NCBI GenBank assembly: GCA_034770075.1
Contig: CM068382.1
Location: forward strand, 4,402,001 to 4,466,000
Source: Aralia elata
Taxonomy: Eukaryota > Streptophyta > Magnoliopsida > Apiales > Araliaceae
Length of the DNA stretch: 64,000 bases
Direction: 5' to 3'
The notes below the pieces were generated by a model that did no database searches, was not told where the DNA came from, and saw nothing but the letters and a program-made list of their open reading frames with translations. The translations under genes were made by a program, and so were the position numbers. Below, piece after piece: positions 1-10,192 of this stretch. The first letter of the stretch is position 1. Every line of letters begins with the position of its first letter.

Positions 1-413
1 TTCTTCACCGATTGTCCTCCTATTCACCGACTGTCTTATTCTCCAAAGTCTCATTTTGCGGCATCTCAAATCATTTAATTCGAAGGTATTTTGCAGAAAA
101 ATAAAATCTAGGGTTCCAATTTCGATCTTATTTTTTTGTTTAATTTTGACTTTTGTTTGTTTCAGGATTTCGAACTGTGTTTGTCTCATGATTTTGACCT
201 TTGTTAGTTTCATTATTTGTTTGATCTTGACATCTTATCTATTAATGGGTATCTGATTTTGTGGCTATTTTGATTTAAGAAAACGTGTATATATTGCAGT
301 TTACTGAATGTCTTTATCGAATATTGAGAATTTGTTTGTTGTTTGTCATATTGTGTTTCTTTTCTACTATGACACTTTGTTGTTGTTCTGATAATACTAT
401 TTCATTATTTAAG

Positions 414-549
414 GAATCAGTATAAAAAACTTGTTGGGTGCGTAGTGAAAATCCCTATCCTACAGAATGACCTAATAGCACTGCATAGTAGGGATAGAGA
501 TAAGGAAACTATTGTGAATGCTCTAAGGTCTTCCTTACAAAGAGTGAAG
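414..549 (+). CDS. Orphan exon-like open frame, unrecognised
   Basis: An open frame of about 45 codons lies between a possible 3' splice site (ag at 412-413) and a possible 5' splice site (AAG followed by gtaatt at 550). Read from the second base it gives a composition typical of real protein, with a basic, Leu-rich run around LQNDLIALHSRDRDKETIV. I do not recognise the family. There is no ATG in the frame, no convincing partner exon on either side, and the T-rich sequence at 90-410 could be an intron following a UTR. It may be an internal exon of a gene reaching in from the left edge, or a captured or decayed gene fragment. The coding call rests only on openness, composition and flanking splice dinucleotides. 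Confidence 0.3.
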
Positions 550-1170
550 GTAATTTATCCATATTTTGGAACGAAGGTAAAATGTGAGATGATTTTTGTA
601 AAACATATAGATAAATGATTTTATATTTTAAAATAAAAAGACAAGTGATACCATATTTTGAAAAGGAGAAACTAGTTGACTAAAAATTTTGTTTAGTTTA
701 ATTCTTTCAAAACGGTCCATTTTACAAACTCTCAAAACGCGAGAGTTCAATAATTCTTACAAAAATATATATATAATTTTAATCATCTTTTATAGGTTTT
801 GACAAAGTTGCATTAATTTGACTTGGTATAATCGTGTATGTTTGAAGGACAAGATTTTCATAAAATGCAGATATCCTCTGTTTTTAAAAAAGAAAAAAAA
901 AAGAGAAAAAGTAAATATAGATTTTTGTGATATTACATGTTTGAATGGAAATGGGCCGCTACTATTTAATTCAAGCCTCAATCCATACAAACTAGATTAC
1001 ATTTAAGAAAAAAAAAAAAAGTTTGTAAGATTAGTTACATAGTCTCAAAAATGAGAGCCCAAATCTATGTGGAGGATATGACAATTTGGGTGGGCCACAT
1101 AGGGACTACTAACCCTGTTTTTTTATCGGCGGCTGTGGTGTCATTGTCCAATATTCAGTAGTTTAACGAC

Positions 1171-1232
1171 CACGTGTACGTCAACCACTAGAGCTTCGCT
1201 TCAGAACGAATCAAGGACGTGCAAACGACGTC
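1171..1232. promoter_or_regulatory. Cluster of ACGT-core (bZIP/bHLH) motifs
   Basis: A short GC-richer island in AT-rich spacer holds CACGTG (1171-1176) running into a second ACGT core at 1178, then GACGTG near 1216 and the palindrome GACGTC at 1227-1232. ACGT cores are the known binding sites of plant bZIP and bHLH factors (G-box, C-box, ABRE). The gene it would serve is unclear: UXS begins 4 kb downstream, and the unassigned exon at 414-549 lies upstream. Confidence 0.4.
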
Positions 1233-1382
1233 GCTCCGCTACCCGTGGCGTGGCCCCATCTCATTATTTTGCCCATGGCTTGCATCCAACGGTCGCTGTT
1301 ATCCTTTTTGACTTTTTCAGACTAACCACCTACCGTCCAAATTTCAGCCCAAAGAAATACGGAGTATGTCCCTTTACTTGCC

Positions 1383-3036
1383 TAACAAAATGAGATTACG
1401 GCCCTTCACTAGTCAATTCTCGACTCAGAAAAGGAAATGTGACAAGTGATGGAGAAACTCTGCATTTAGAATTGTGTATTAATGGAAAAAACGTGGGTAT
1501 GATTTAAATTTATTAAGAGTGTTATTATTGTATTTATTAATTATTAACATTACTCAGTAAAAAGATTTCAGTTTTTTGCAACTCTTATATTATCCTTCAA
1601 TTCTTTTATATTTTTAAGTTTTCTGAGTTTCTAAACAAAATTTAAATATGTTCGTTGACAAGTATAAGAATATTTTTTTTATTTAAAAAAAAATTACTTT
1701 CAATATGTGGTGCATATTAATTCTAACCCTATAATTAATATGCACTACAATTTTATTAAAATATCAAGATATTAAAAAAAATCTCTTAACATATTATGCG
1801 ATTTAAGTATATTAATATTATTCGTGAACTTTATTATTAAATTAATATCCTAACTAAATTAATTCATTAAAACTTGAAATTTTATTAAATCACATGATTA
1901 ATTGTAATAATATATGAGAATTTGAAACATAATAATTGTAATAGTAGATTTATTTCTAACTAATTGTCAAAACTAAATTAAACTTGAGTTTCATAATTCT
2001 ATTCGGAATAGAATTTCAAACAAATTTTATCACTATAAAAGTTAATATATAATTTCATTACAAACTTAAATAAAATAAAAACAATTATTTTTTCATAATC
2101 ATAACTAAATAAATTTACAATAATCCATTCAAATATTTAGCTTAATAATTGATCGAAAGAATCTAAAATATATAATTCAATTATTAGTTAGTTGAATAAA
2201 TACATTTTTTTTTATAAAGTGGAGTTTCCCATCTTTGAGCTAGACTATATCTCCCTTTCCCAAATAAGGCTTTCGCCCTCAGTTCGTGAACCTTAAGCTG
2301 TTTCGAGTGGCAATCGAATTTAGATTTTTCGGGATTTATGGCTGGTCTCAAGTTCTTCCTTAAACCACTGAAGCAAGCGACGAGATTTTGAATAAATATT
2401 TAACTATTTAATTACTACAACTATGTTTTTGAAATCACAATTAATTATTTTTTAATTATTAATATAATAATTTTTTAATTACGCCACCTGTGCTTTGCAC
2501 GAAGTTAGTGAGCTTGTTAATTATATTTATTACCTTTATCTATTTTCTTTATATTATATTTTTAAAGATTAACAAATATATTTTAAATATAATTTACCAT
2601 AAGTGACCAATATTCGAGTTAACCAATTTTTTCATTACTTATATTAAAATATTTTTTTTTATTTTGAAAACTTGCGCTATCACATTGTAATAAATTTAGG
2701 GATATATTTAAATCTTAAAGGCCTGTTGGACAAAAATTATGAAAAAACTTGAGATTTTTTTTCCCACATTATTAGGGACACGATCATCTTATTTGTTCAT
2801 TTTAACGGGAAGTGCTGATGACTTTAAAGAATAAATTTCCGAGTGCACAAGACAATTATAATAGCATTAAAATGAACTATAATACTACCCCTAATGATTA
2901 TAATGTCATGATAGTCCAATAAATTAGATTAATGGTACATGTATATATAGATCTTGACTTTTCAAGAAAATGAACGTCCAACCTACTCCATGTTTTTCGA
3001 ATCTGTGTCATTTACGTATTACGGTAAATTTAAGTA
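1383..3036. repeat. Copy A of a diverged tandem duplication
   Basis: Blocks at about 1383-1715 and 2545-3036 match 3303-3645 and 3880-4400 in the same order and orientation, with shared landmarks such as 'gtgacaagtga', 'aaatatgttcgtt', 'aatgtcatgatag' and 'tcttgacttttcaag'. Copy A carries about 600-700 bp (about 1740-2500) with no counterpart in copy B, including an unrecognised less AT-rich block at 2218-2390. No coding potential was seen. The copy ends exactly where the Stowaway element at 3037 begins. Confidence 0.75.
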
Positions 3037-3292
3037 TCTCTCCGTCTCAAATTAATTGCTCAATTTTAATTTTTTAAGTTAAATTGATTATTTTTAAAAT
3101 TAATAATTAAGCATATATAAATATATTTCTAAAATTATAAAAATTGAGGTTAGTAATAAATTGTATATACTTTCTTTTGGTTATAATCTCTTCACCTATA
3201 TTGTAGCAAAAATAGTAAAAAGATTAATTTTAAAAATAGTCAATTTAATTTTAAAAAGTCAAAATTAAGTAATTAAGTTGGGAGGGAGAGAG
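3037..3292. mobile_element. Stowaway-like MITE
   Basis: The element is bounded by TA dinucleotides (3035-3036 and 3293-3294) and has terminal inverted repeats of the CTCCCTCCGTCCC type (left TCTCTCCGTCTC, right GGGAGGGAGAGAG). It is AT-rich and about 256 bp, as expected of Stowaway (Tc1/mariner-derived) MITEs. The interior is the reverse complement of the element at 59937-60194, sharing the landmark 'ggttataatctcttcacctat', so the two are members of one family. Confidence 0.85.
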
Positions 3293-3302
3293 TAATTGAT
3301 AT

Positions 3303-4420
3303 TAACAAAATAATAAAGAGATTATTGCCCTTCGCTGGTCAAATTTCGACTAAGAAAAAGCAACGTGACAAGTGACGGAGAACTGTGCATTAAGAATTGT
3401 GTCTTAATAGAAAGCGAGTGTGATTTAAATTTATTAAGAATGCTATTATTGTTATTTATTAACATTACTTAATAAAAAGATTTCATTTTTTCTAACTTAT
3501 ATATTCTCCTTCAAATATTTTCTATTTTAAGTTTTTTGAGTTTTAAAATGAAATTTAAATATGTTCGTTATCAAGTGTAAGAATATTTTAATATTTAGAA
3601 AATTTTTGCTTTCAATATGTAGCGCGTATGAATTCTAACTTCACTCAGGAATAAACTTGAACTCGTAACAAAAATAAAAATAAAAAATTCAATTAAATTA
3701 TTATCTATATTATTAAGGGAGAGCAAAAAGTTGATTAATTTTGGACTCTTTGGTAATATTTTTTTAGACTCTTGATTTTTATCACCCCTAATTTTTAGAA
3801 TAATTATCACACATTGCAAGAGAAAATTGTCTGACAATTTTTAAATTTAGTGAGAAATTATATTTACTACATATATCAAATTTTCTTTTATATTATATTT
3901 TTAAACATCAATAAATATATTTGAAAAATAATTTACCATCACACGCATCACTTGTGCTTGCATAAGCAATCAATATCCAAGTTAACCAAAATTTTCACTG
4001 TTTATATTGAAATAATCATCAGATATTTGTTGTTTTAAACTTTTTTTGAGAACTTACGCTACCACATTGTATTAAATTTAGAGATATATTTTAATCTTAA
4101 GGACGTGTAGGAGGAAAATCAGGAGGAAAACTTAGGATTTTATTTTTCACATTACTACTTTATAGCTAGTGACACAATTGTCTTATTTATTCATTTTATT
4201 ACATATAGTGTTGATGACTTTAAAAAATAAATTTTCGAATGTGTAAGAAAATTATAATAGCATTAAAAGGAACTATAATACTAACACTAGTGATGATAAT
4301 GTCATGATAGCCCAATAAAATAGATAAATGGCGCATCTATAGATCTTGACTTTTCAAGGAAATGAACGTCCAAACTGCTCAATGTTTTTCAACCAAATTA
4401 AAATTTAAGTACTCAATGTC
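3303..4420. repeat. Copy B of a diverged tandem duplication
   Basis: This is the second copy of the segment at 1383-3036, in direct orientation and starting about 10 bp after the Stowaway element. It lacks most of the 1740-2500 part of copy A. Its right end repeats itself locally: 'tctatagatc' plus the flanking 'gtccaaact' occur at about 4335-4375 and again near 4410-4455. No gene is visible. Confidence 0.7.
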
Positions 4421-5110
4421 CAAACTACTCACTTTAAATGGCGCGTCTATAGATCATGATTTCTATCACCCCTATTTTTTTTAAAGAAATTGTTACTTTT
4501 ATAAATTTTTTTAATATTTTTATAAGATTCACATGAATATAAATTCTATTTATTATTCACGTCACGAGGATAATATTTTAAAATTATTAAATTCTCTTAT
4601 ATAAATATTAATTTCTTTTTTCTATGAGATGTGTCCTTAATATATGTTGATTCTTGATAGTATACAAGTGTTTTTATCATATATCAACTTGACATATGAA
4701 ATATTTTTAAAAAATAGAAAATCATTATTTTAATTTTGACAACAAAGGCTTGAGACATGTAAAAACATAAAATTTTAAATTTGGTTATACTTTTTTAAAA
4801 AATTATTATTTTTACATAAAAATTGAACACTTTTATTACTCACATGAGTATGAATATCTTTTGTGAAATTATCAAATTTTTCTAAAAATTGTAATTTTAA
4901 TATTTGTAGTTTTTGAAAGTATGTAGGAGTATTTTTTTGTTTTTGTTTTTTTGTTTTTTTGTTTTAGGGACGGAGGGAGTAAATAGTGTCCAAAAGTAGG
5001 GGCTGAAATTGCAAAAACAAAAGTATGACGAAAGGCACGCGCCCGGCGAGAAATACTAACGTGCCGTCCAGTTGAAGCCTCCACCACCTGAGGCTTTTAG
5101 CTACATATAC
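4421..5110. other. UXS upstream spacer with a MITE end
   Basis: AT-rich, non-coding. At 4966-4981 it contains GGGACGGAGGGAGTA, the right-hand terminus typical of Stowaway MITEs, about 330 bp upstream of the UXS start codon. A matching left end is not evident, so this is probably a truncated element forming part of the UXS upstream region. Confidence 0.45.
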
Positions 5111-5303
5111 GAACACCCCCTTTCCCTCTCTATTTATCTCTCTCTCGCACAAAGATAGAGAGACATTCACACAAACTCTTCTTCTTCTTCTTCTTCATTT
5201 CTTCCTTTTTTCCTCTGATTTATTTTTCTCTCTCAAGAGTCCTAATCAATCACATACACATAACCAGATTTACAGAGGGGGAGAAAGAAAAAAACCCAAA
5301 ACA
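5111..5303 (+). promoter_or_regulatory. UXS pyrimidine-rich 5' leader
   Basis: A CT-rich stretch with a (CTT)n run near 5178-5196 leads directly to the ATG at 5304. A weak TATA-like 'catatacg' sits at about 5104. The leader contains no upstream ATG in good context. The transcription start is inferred to lie near 5120-5135. Confidence 0.5.
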
Positions 5304-8300
5304 ATGACGTCTGAGTTGATCTACAGGGGCCACGAGTCCCAACCTGCCAATGACGAGTATTCGCCCAAGCCTAACAAGCCATGGCTCTCCGTCATTCGCC
5401 CTATTCGTTACATGCTCCGCGAGCAACGCCTTATTTTCGTTTTCGTCGGCATTGCTATCGCCACCCTCTTCTTCGCCATCCTTCCCTCTTCTTCTACCAC
5501 CACCACCACTTATGCCTCCGGCAGCCGCGGCCCAATCTCCATCTCCGACTCCTACTTCTCCTCGACCCAGCAGCCCCACAGGGCCGTCTACCAGAACCGT
5601 GCGGTTAGATTTGGGTCGTTCAATCCGGGTGGGAAGATTCCGTTGGGTCTGAAAAGGAAGGGATTGAGGATCGTGGTTACGGGCGGGGCCGGGTTTGTTG
5701 GTAGCCACCTCGTGGATCGTCTGATTGCGAGAGGGGATAGCGTGATTGTGGTGGATAATTTCTTCACGGGGAGGAAGGAGAATGTGATGCATCATTTTGG
5801 AAACCCTAGGTTCGAGCTAATCCGACACGATGTCGTTGAGCCGTTGCTGTTGGAAGTAGATCAGATCTACCATCTTGCTTGCCCTGCTTCTCCTGTTCAT
5901 TACAAGCATAACCCTGTCAAGACAATTATATCCTTTTTTTTCATAAATTTCATCAATTTTCATTGCTTTTTTGGTGGTTAGCATTAAGAATGATTCAAAT
6001 TTTATTTTGGACTCCTTAATTTTTGATTGATTTGGGGATTTTACAAGACAAATGTGGTGGGTACGTTAAACATGCTTGGTCTGGCGAAGAGGATCGGTGC
6101 GCGGTTCTTGCTAACGAGTACCAGTGAGGTGTACGGAGATCCTTTGCAACACCCACAAGTCGAGACTTACTGGGGCAACGTCAATCCTATCGGTATGCTT
6201 AATTTTTTATCCTTCTCTATACTGTTAGCACATTTATTGGTCGTCGGTACCGGACGAGAATTAGTACCGGAGGTTGTGTGTCGCTTATGTTAGCACCACG
6301 AATCAGCTGGCGTTAACATGCGCCTGAGCAGGCTTTTAGAACTGGGTGTTGTACTCGTTTTGTTTGGTAAGTTTTTGGTTGATGTGTGGAGCCAGGCGTG
6401 ACTGGTGGATCTATATCTATATTAAGTACTTTTAACACAATCAATTATGGGTCTACTACTAGTTTTCTTTTTAAACGAGAATTTGTTGTTGAAAAATTAT
6501 TTCTTGCAAAATAAATCTTTAAATTTTAATTTTTGAAGATATTTTAATACCATTTTTGTGACACTTGAACATGAACATTTTTATTTGACAAGTCCCAGAA
6601 AAAGATATAATCCAATTGAATTTCTTTTATTTGAATTTTAAGATGATCGGAAAATTCATTGCCACAAGCACTCTTTTGGGTCAATTAATTCGAATGCAGG
6701 TAGCGGCATTTTGAGCTAGCATTTCTGCTGAAATTATTTACATATATTTTACAAAGAAGGATTGACCATAAGAAAGAACAGTGTTTTTGAAACTGAGTGA
6801 GATGCAAAGTTTTGAGGACAAGGATCCTCTCCATTTGGGATCCTCTCCATTTCGGTCAAGTTCACCAATTTGGATTGATAAAGATTTTGTTAGTAATGAT
6901 CCAAATATGTTAATAGATAATTAATGATATTAACTACAATCCTAAAAAAAAAAAATTAGGATTCCGACACTTTTTCACCGTTAAAAGTCTAAAACAATTT
7001 TCACCGTTGATTTTTTTTTTTTTAAGGATTGTAGTTAATATCATTAACTATCTATTAACATATTTGGATCATTACTAACAAAATTTTTATTAACCCAAAT
7101 TGGTGAACTTGACCGAAATGGAGAGGATCCCAAATGGAGAGGATCCTTGTCCAAGTTTTGATCGGTGCAATCTGAACAAGACTAGTTACTGATAGAAAAT
7201 GTGGTTGTGCTCGTACAGGTGTCCGAAGTTGTTACGATGAGGGAAAACGTACTGCTGAGACGTTGACCATGGATTACCATAGAGGTGCTGGAGTTGAGGT
7301 TTGTTTTTTAATACTGAATGCTACGATAACAATAGTCTTATTATTGTAATCTCTCAGATTTATAATCCATAAGAGTATGTCTTTTTTATTTAAAAGTCAT
7401 ATTGTCATACTATAGAGTATTTTAATTCATTTTGTGTCGCCTATTTTATTATATGCATTTATGAATGTATTTGTATAGGTGAGGATTGCCAGGATATTTA
7501 ACACATACGGACCTAGGATGTGCATCGATGATGGTCGTGTGGTCAGCAATTTTGTTGCCCAGGTTCTACTTTCTTCACATATTTTTAATGATCTTTTCTT
7601 TATTTAAAAAATTCATAGTTTTGGCTAGCTTCCATTAGTTGTTGTTGCAAGAAAAAAAGTACTATTATCAATTAATTTTGTCAATGATAATTATTAAAAT
7701 TGCAGGCACTGAGGAAGGAACCATTGACAGTTTATGGTGATGGGAAGCAAACAAGAAGTTTCCAATATGTTTCCGATTTGGTAAGTAATTCTATTCAAAT
7801 ATTTAACTAACTCCATCAAATTGTTTTCCTAACTGGCTGCTTATGATTTGTCCTTTACTGTTTGTTTATGATTCTACTTTCTATCTCTTAATTACTCGAA
7901 ATTGATTTTTGTCGACCCCAATAGTTGAGATTATGCTCTGCATTCAAATATTTTGACTGCTTTGATTTATTTTATTTTTGTCGACCCCAATAGTTGAGAT
8001 TATGCTCGGCATTCAAATATTTTGACTGCTTTGATTTATTTGCCAAGTGTATCGGTTCTGTGTCATGCCTTATTTGTATTAAATCATGTGTTTGAGCAAA
8101 TGATTATATTAAATGACCATGTATTTTATAGGTGTGATGTGTTTAGACTTTAGCACTTCAAACTTAATTTTAAGACTAATCAACACTCCTTTTGGAGTGT
8201 AATATTCTAGATCAACCTTTAATTAATTGAGACTACAATGTGAATAGTGCGATTTGAATTGCATTTTTTTTTCTGAGCCAGCCCAATGCAGAAACCAAAC

Positions 8301-10192
8301 ATATTTCAGCATAGTCATAGTCTCATAAATGGGTCAGTGGATTTTTTTATATGATGACTCGTATAAGTCTGCATATGGCTGAGTAGAATCAAGCTTGAAA
8401 CCCCACCAAGGTTGCAGTTTATTAATCTGTGCCATTGTTGTTAACAGTAACCGGCTCCATGTGCCTGGTAACTATGTCTGTAAGTAGTAATTAGGATGCA
8501 GAGGTAGCTGAGATGTTATTACCTAGGTTCTTGTTGTTACTCACATTAATATTATTCAGGTTGAAGTACAGTAGACTCCTTTCCTTCAGTTGGCCTTACA
8601 ATTTTAGATCCTCCTAGCCATGAAGTGTATGCAAGAAAAAGTGTTAGTTGAAGTGAACCCAGATACCATAACTGCTACCAAACTGACTTAGAAAAATAAA
8701 AAGTAGAAGTTCAACTCTTTGTTGAATGAAAGATGGGACAATAAATTTAAATAGAAGCACTTCCACAATCATAAGAAAATGGTTTTTGAAGGTCCTAAAA
8801 TGTGTGAAGAACGTCCTATCATCCTATATTTTTAAAATTAACATTGTTTTCTGAACACAGAATACTGCTAAGTAATGGCCATATGCAGCACATATGAATA
8901 ATATTGATTAGGAGTGCTAAGGCCTTGTATTTACAATTTTAGAAAAGGTTTGTTGTGGTGAATTTGGTTGGCTTTCTGGAATAGGCTTATCCTGGGTCAT
9001 AATACATTTAATTACGATGATTATGAATATAATATCTAATTCTTGTTTTTTTTTTGGGGTAGGGATTTCTCATTTCTGTTAACTGGAACAATCTTTAGTA
9101 CCTGGAAATAACATTTTCAATAAAACTCATTTTATTCGTGAATTTTAATATACAATAGACACTGCTTTATCTGATTTCCTTTTATCGACAGGTGGAGGGT
9201 CTAATGCGTCTGATGGAAGGAGAACATGTGGGACCTTTCAATCTCGGAAATCCTGGTGAATTCACCATGCTTGAACTTGCTCAGGTATGTCATGTTCATT
9301 CATCAATCTAATTTGTTTTCCATTTTCTAAAAGCCTAGGTTTTTTGATATCCCTAAATATATTATCAAACAATTAAAATTATACACTCTGAATATTTAGG
9401 CATCTCTCTTTGTTTACAAGCAGAGTCTTGTGGAAGTGTGGAAGGTTAGTAGGAATAAAGACCAACCAAACAGGAATTGTTTAAGTGTGTCAAGGAGGTA
9501 TTCTTTCTAGTTTAAGAATACATTCCATTTAGTAGTTAAGAAAAGGAGGGGAAGGCCAAAACTTGAAAAGTATGTTTAGTTACCAAATGAAACAAGAGGA
9601 AAGGCAGATGAAGCGAGACTTTAGTTTAGAATGAAACCATCCAAAAGGGAAGCCGAGATAAATAAGTGTTGAGTAAGGATTCCTCAACACATAGAGAGTG
9701 TTTTGCCATTGACATGTATAAGTAAGGATTCCTCACTAGAACAGATTACTACTCAGCAGCACATGGCTTGCTGAGCTCAGGAGAGATTATATAAAGGACT
9801 CTCCTTCACTTGGGCACTAGGCAACTTTAACTATCACTTGCATAAAGAACATACGTGACCCTTCTGCTGTGTGTATATTATCATTATTTAGATCACATTT
9901 GATTGACTAACTATTTGTTCAATTTGGAAAATCTGATGGGTCTATATTTATGCAGGTGGTCCAGGAAACAATAGACCCGAATGCAAAGATAGAGTTTAGG
10001 CCGAACACAGAGGATGACCCACACAAGAGGAAGCCTGATATCACTAAGGCAAAAGATCTACTTGGTTGGGAGCCAAAGGTGCCCCTTCGCAAGGGTCTGC
10101 CTCTAATGGTACAGGACTTTAGGCAACGTGTCTTTGGTGACCAGAAGGAAGATGGTACCACCATCAGCTTAGGGATGGTGTTTAACGTTTAA
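5304..10192 (+). CDS. UXS: UDP-glucuronate decarboxylase (UDP-xylose synthase), membrane type
   Basis: Converts UDP-glucuronate to UDP-xylose for cell-wall xylan and xyloglucan. Members with a membrane anchor act in the Golgi. Coding exons: 5304-5927, 6045-6192, 7219-7298, 7479-7562, 7706-7780, 9192-9284 and 9956-10192, giving 446 residues, close to the roughly 445 of Arabidopsis UXS2/UXS4. A short cytosolic tail precedes one membrane segment (about residues 43-60, LIFVFVGIAIATLFFAIL) and a Ser/Thr-rich stem. The NAD-binding Gly motif TGGAGFVG is at 126-133, the Ser/Thr of TSTSEVYG at 232-239 and the catalytic YxxxK pair at Tyr263/Lys267, so all short-chain dehydrogenase residues are present. 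The start is the first ATG in a 5' leader. Intron 1 is AT-AC (U12 type). Intron 2 carries a MULE-like MITE and intron 5 a tandem duplication. Confidence 0.97.
5928..6044 (+). other. U12-type AT-AC intron (UXS intron 1)
   Basis: The 117-bp intron starts ATATCCTTT, the canonical U12 5' splice site, and ends AC. A branch-site match CTCCTTAAT (8 of 9 to TTCCTTRAY) is at 6012-6020, about 25 nt before the 3' end. Removal joins ...NPVKTI to KTNVVG..., restoring the invariant UXS sequence in phase 0. No GT is available near the exon end. If the intron were retained, translation would stop at about 5979. Confidence 0.95.
6816..7152. mobile_element. MULE-like MITE with 9-bp target duplication
   Basis: A 337-bp, almost fully palindromic element in UXS intron 2. 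Its termini are GGACAAGGATCCTCTCC and its reverse complement, and the inverted repeats extend about 150 bp on each side around a short centre. It is flanked by the 9-bp direct repeat AAGTTTTGA (6807-6815 and 7153-7161). A 9-bp duplication with long G-rich inverted repeats is the signature of the Mutator superfamily. No transposase is encoded. Confidence 0.9.
7905..8041 (+). repeat. Tandem duplication, about 68-69 bp x 2
   Basis: Two adjacent copies (7905-7973 and 7974-8041) beginning around ATTTTTGTCGACCCC differ at a single visible base (ctctg versus ctcgg). Near identity implies a recent local duplication within UXS intron 5. Confidence 0.9.

Noticed and set aside
5250..5795. 181-residue minus-strand ORF over UXS exon 1
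   Set aside because: Antisense shadow of the GC-rich UXS first exon. Composition is low complexity and the sense strand has an unambiguous family match.
7050..7152. Stowaway assignment for the 6816-7152 palindrome
   Set aside because: The flanking duplication is 9 bp rather than TA and the ends are GGACAAGG, so Mutator-like is the better fit.
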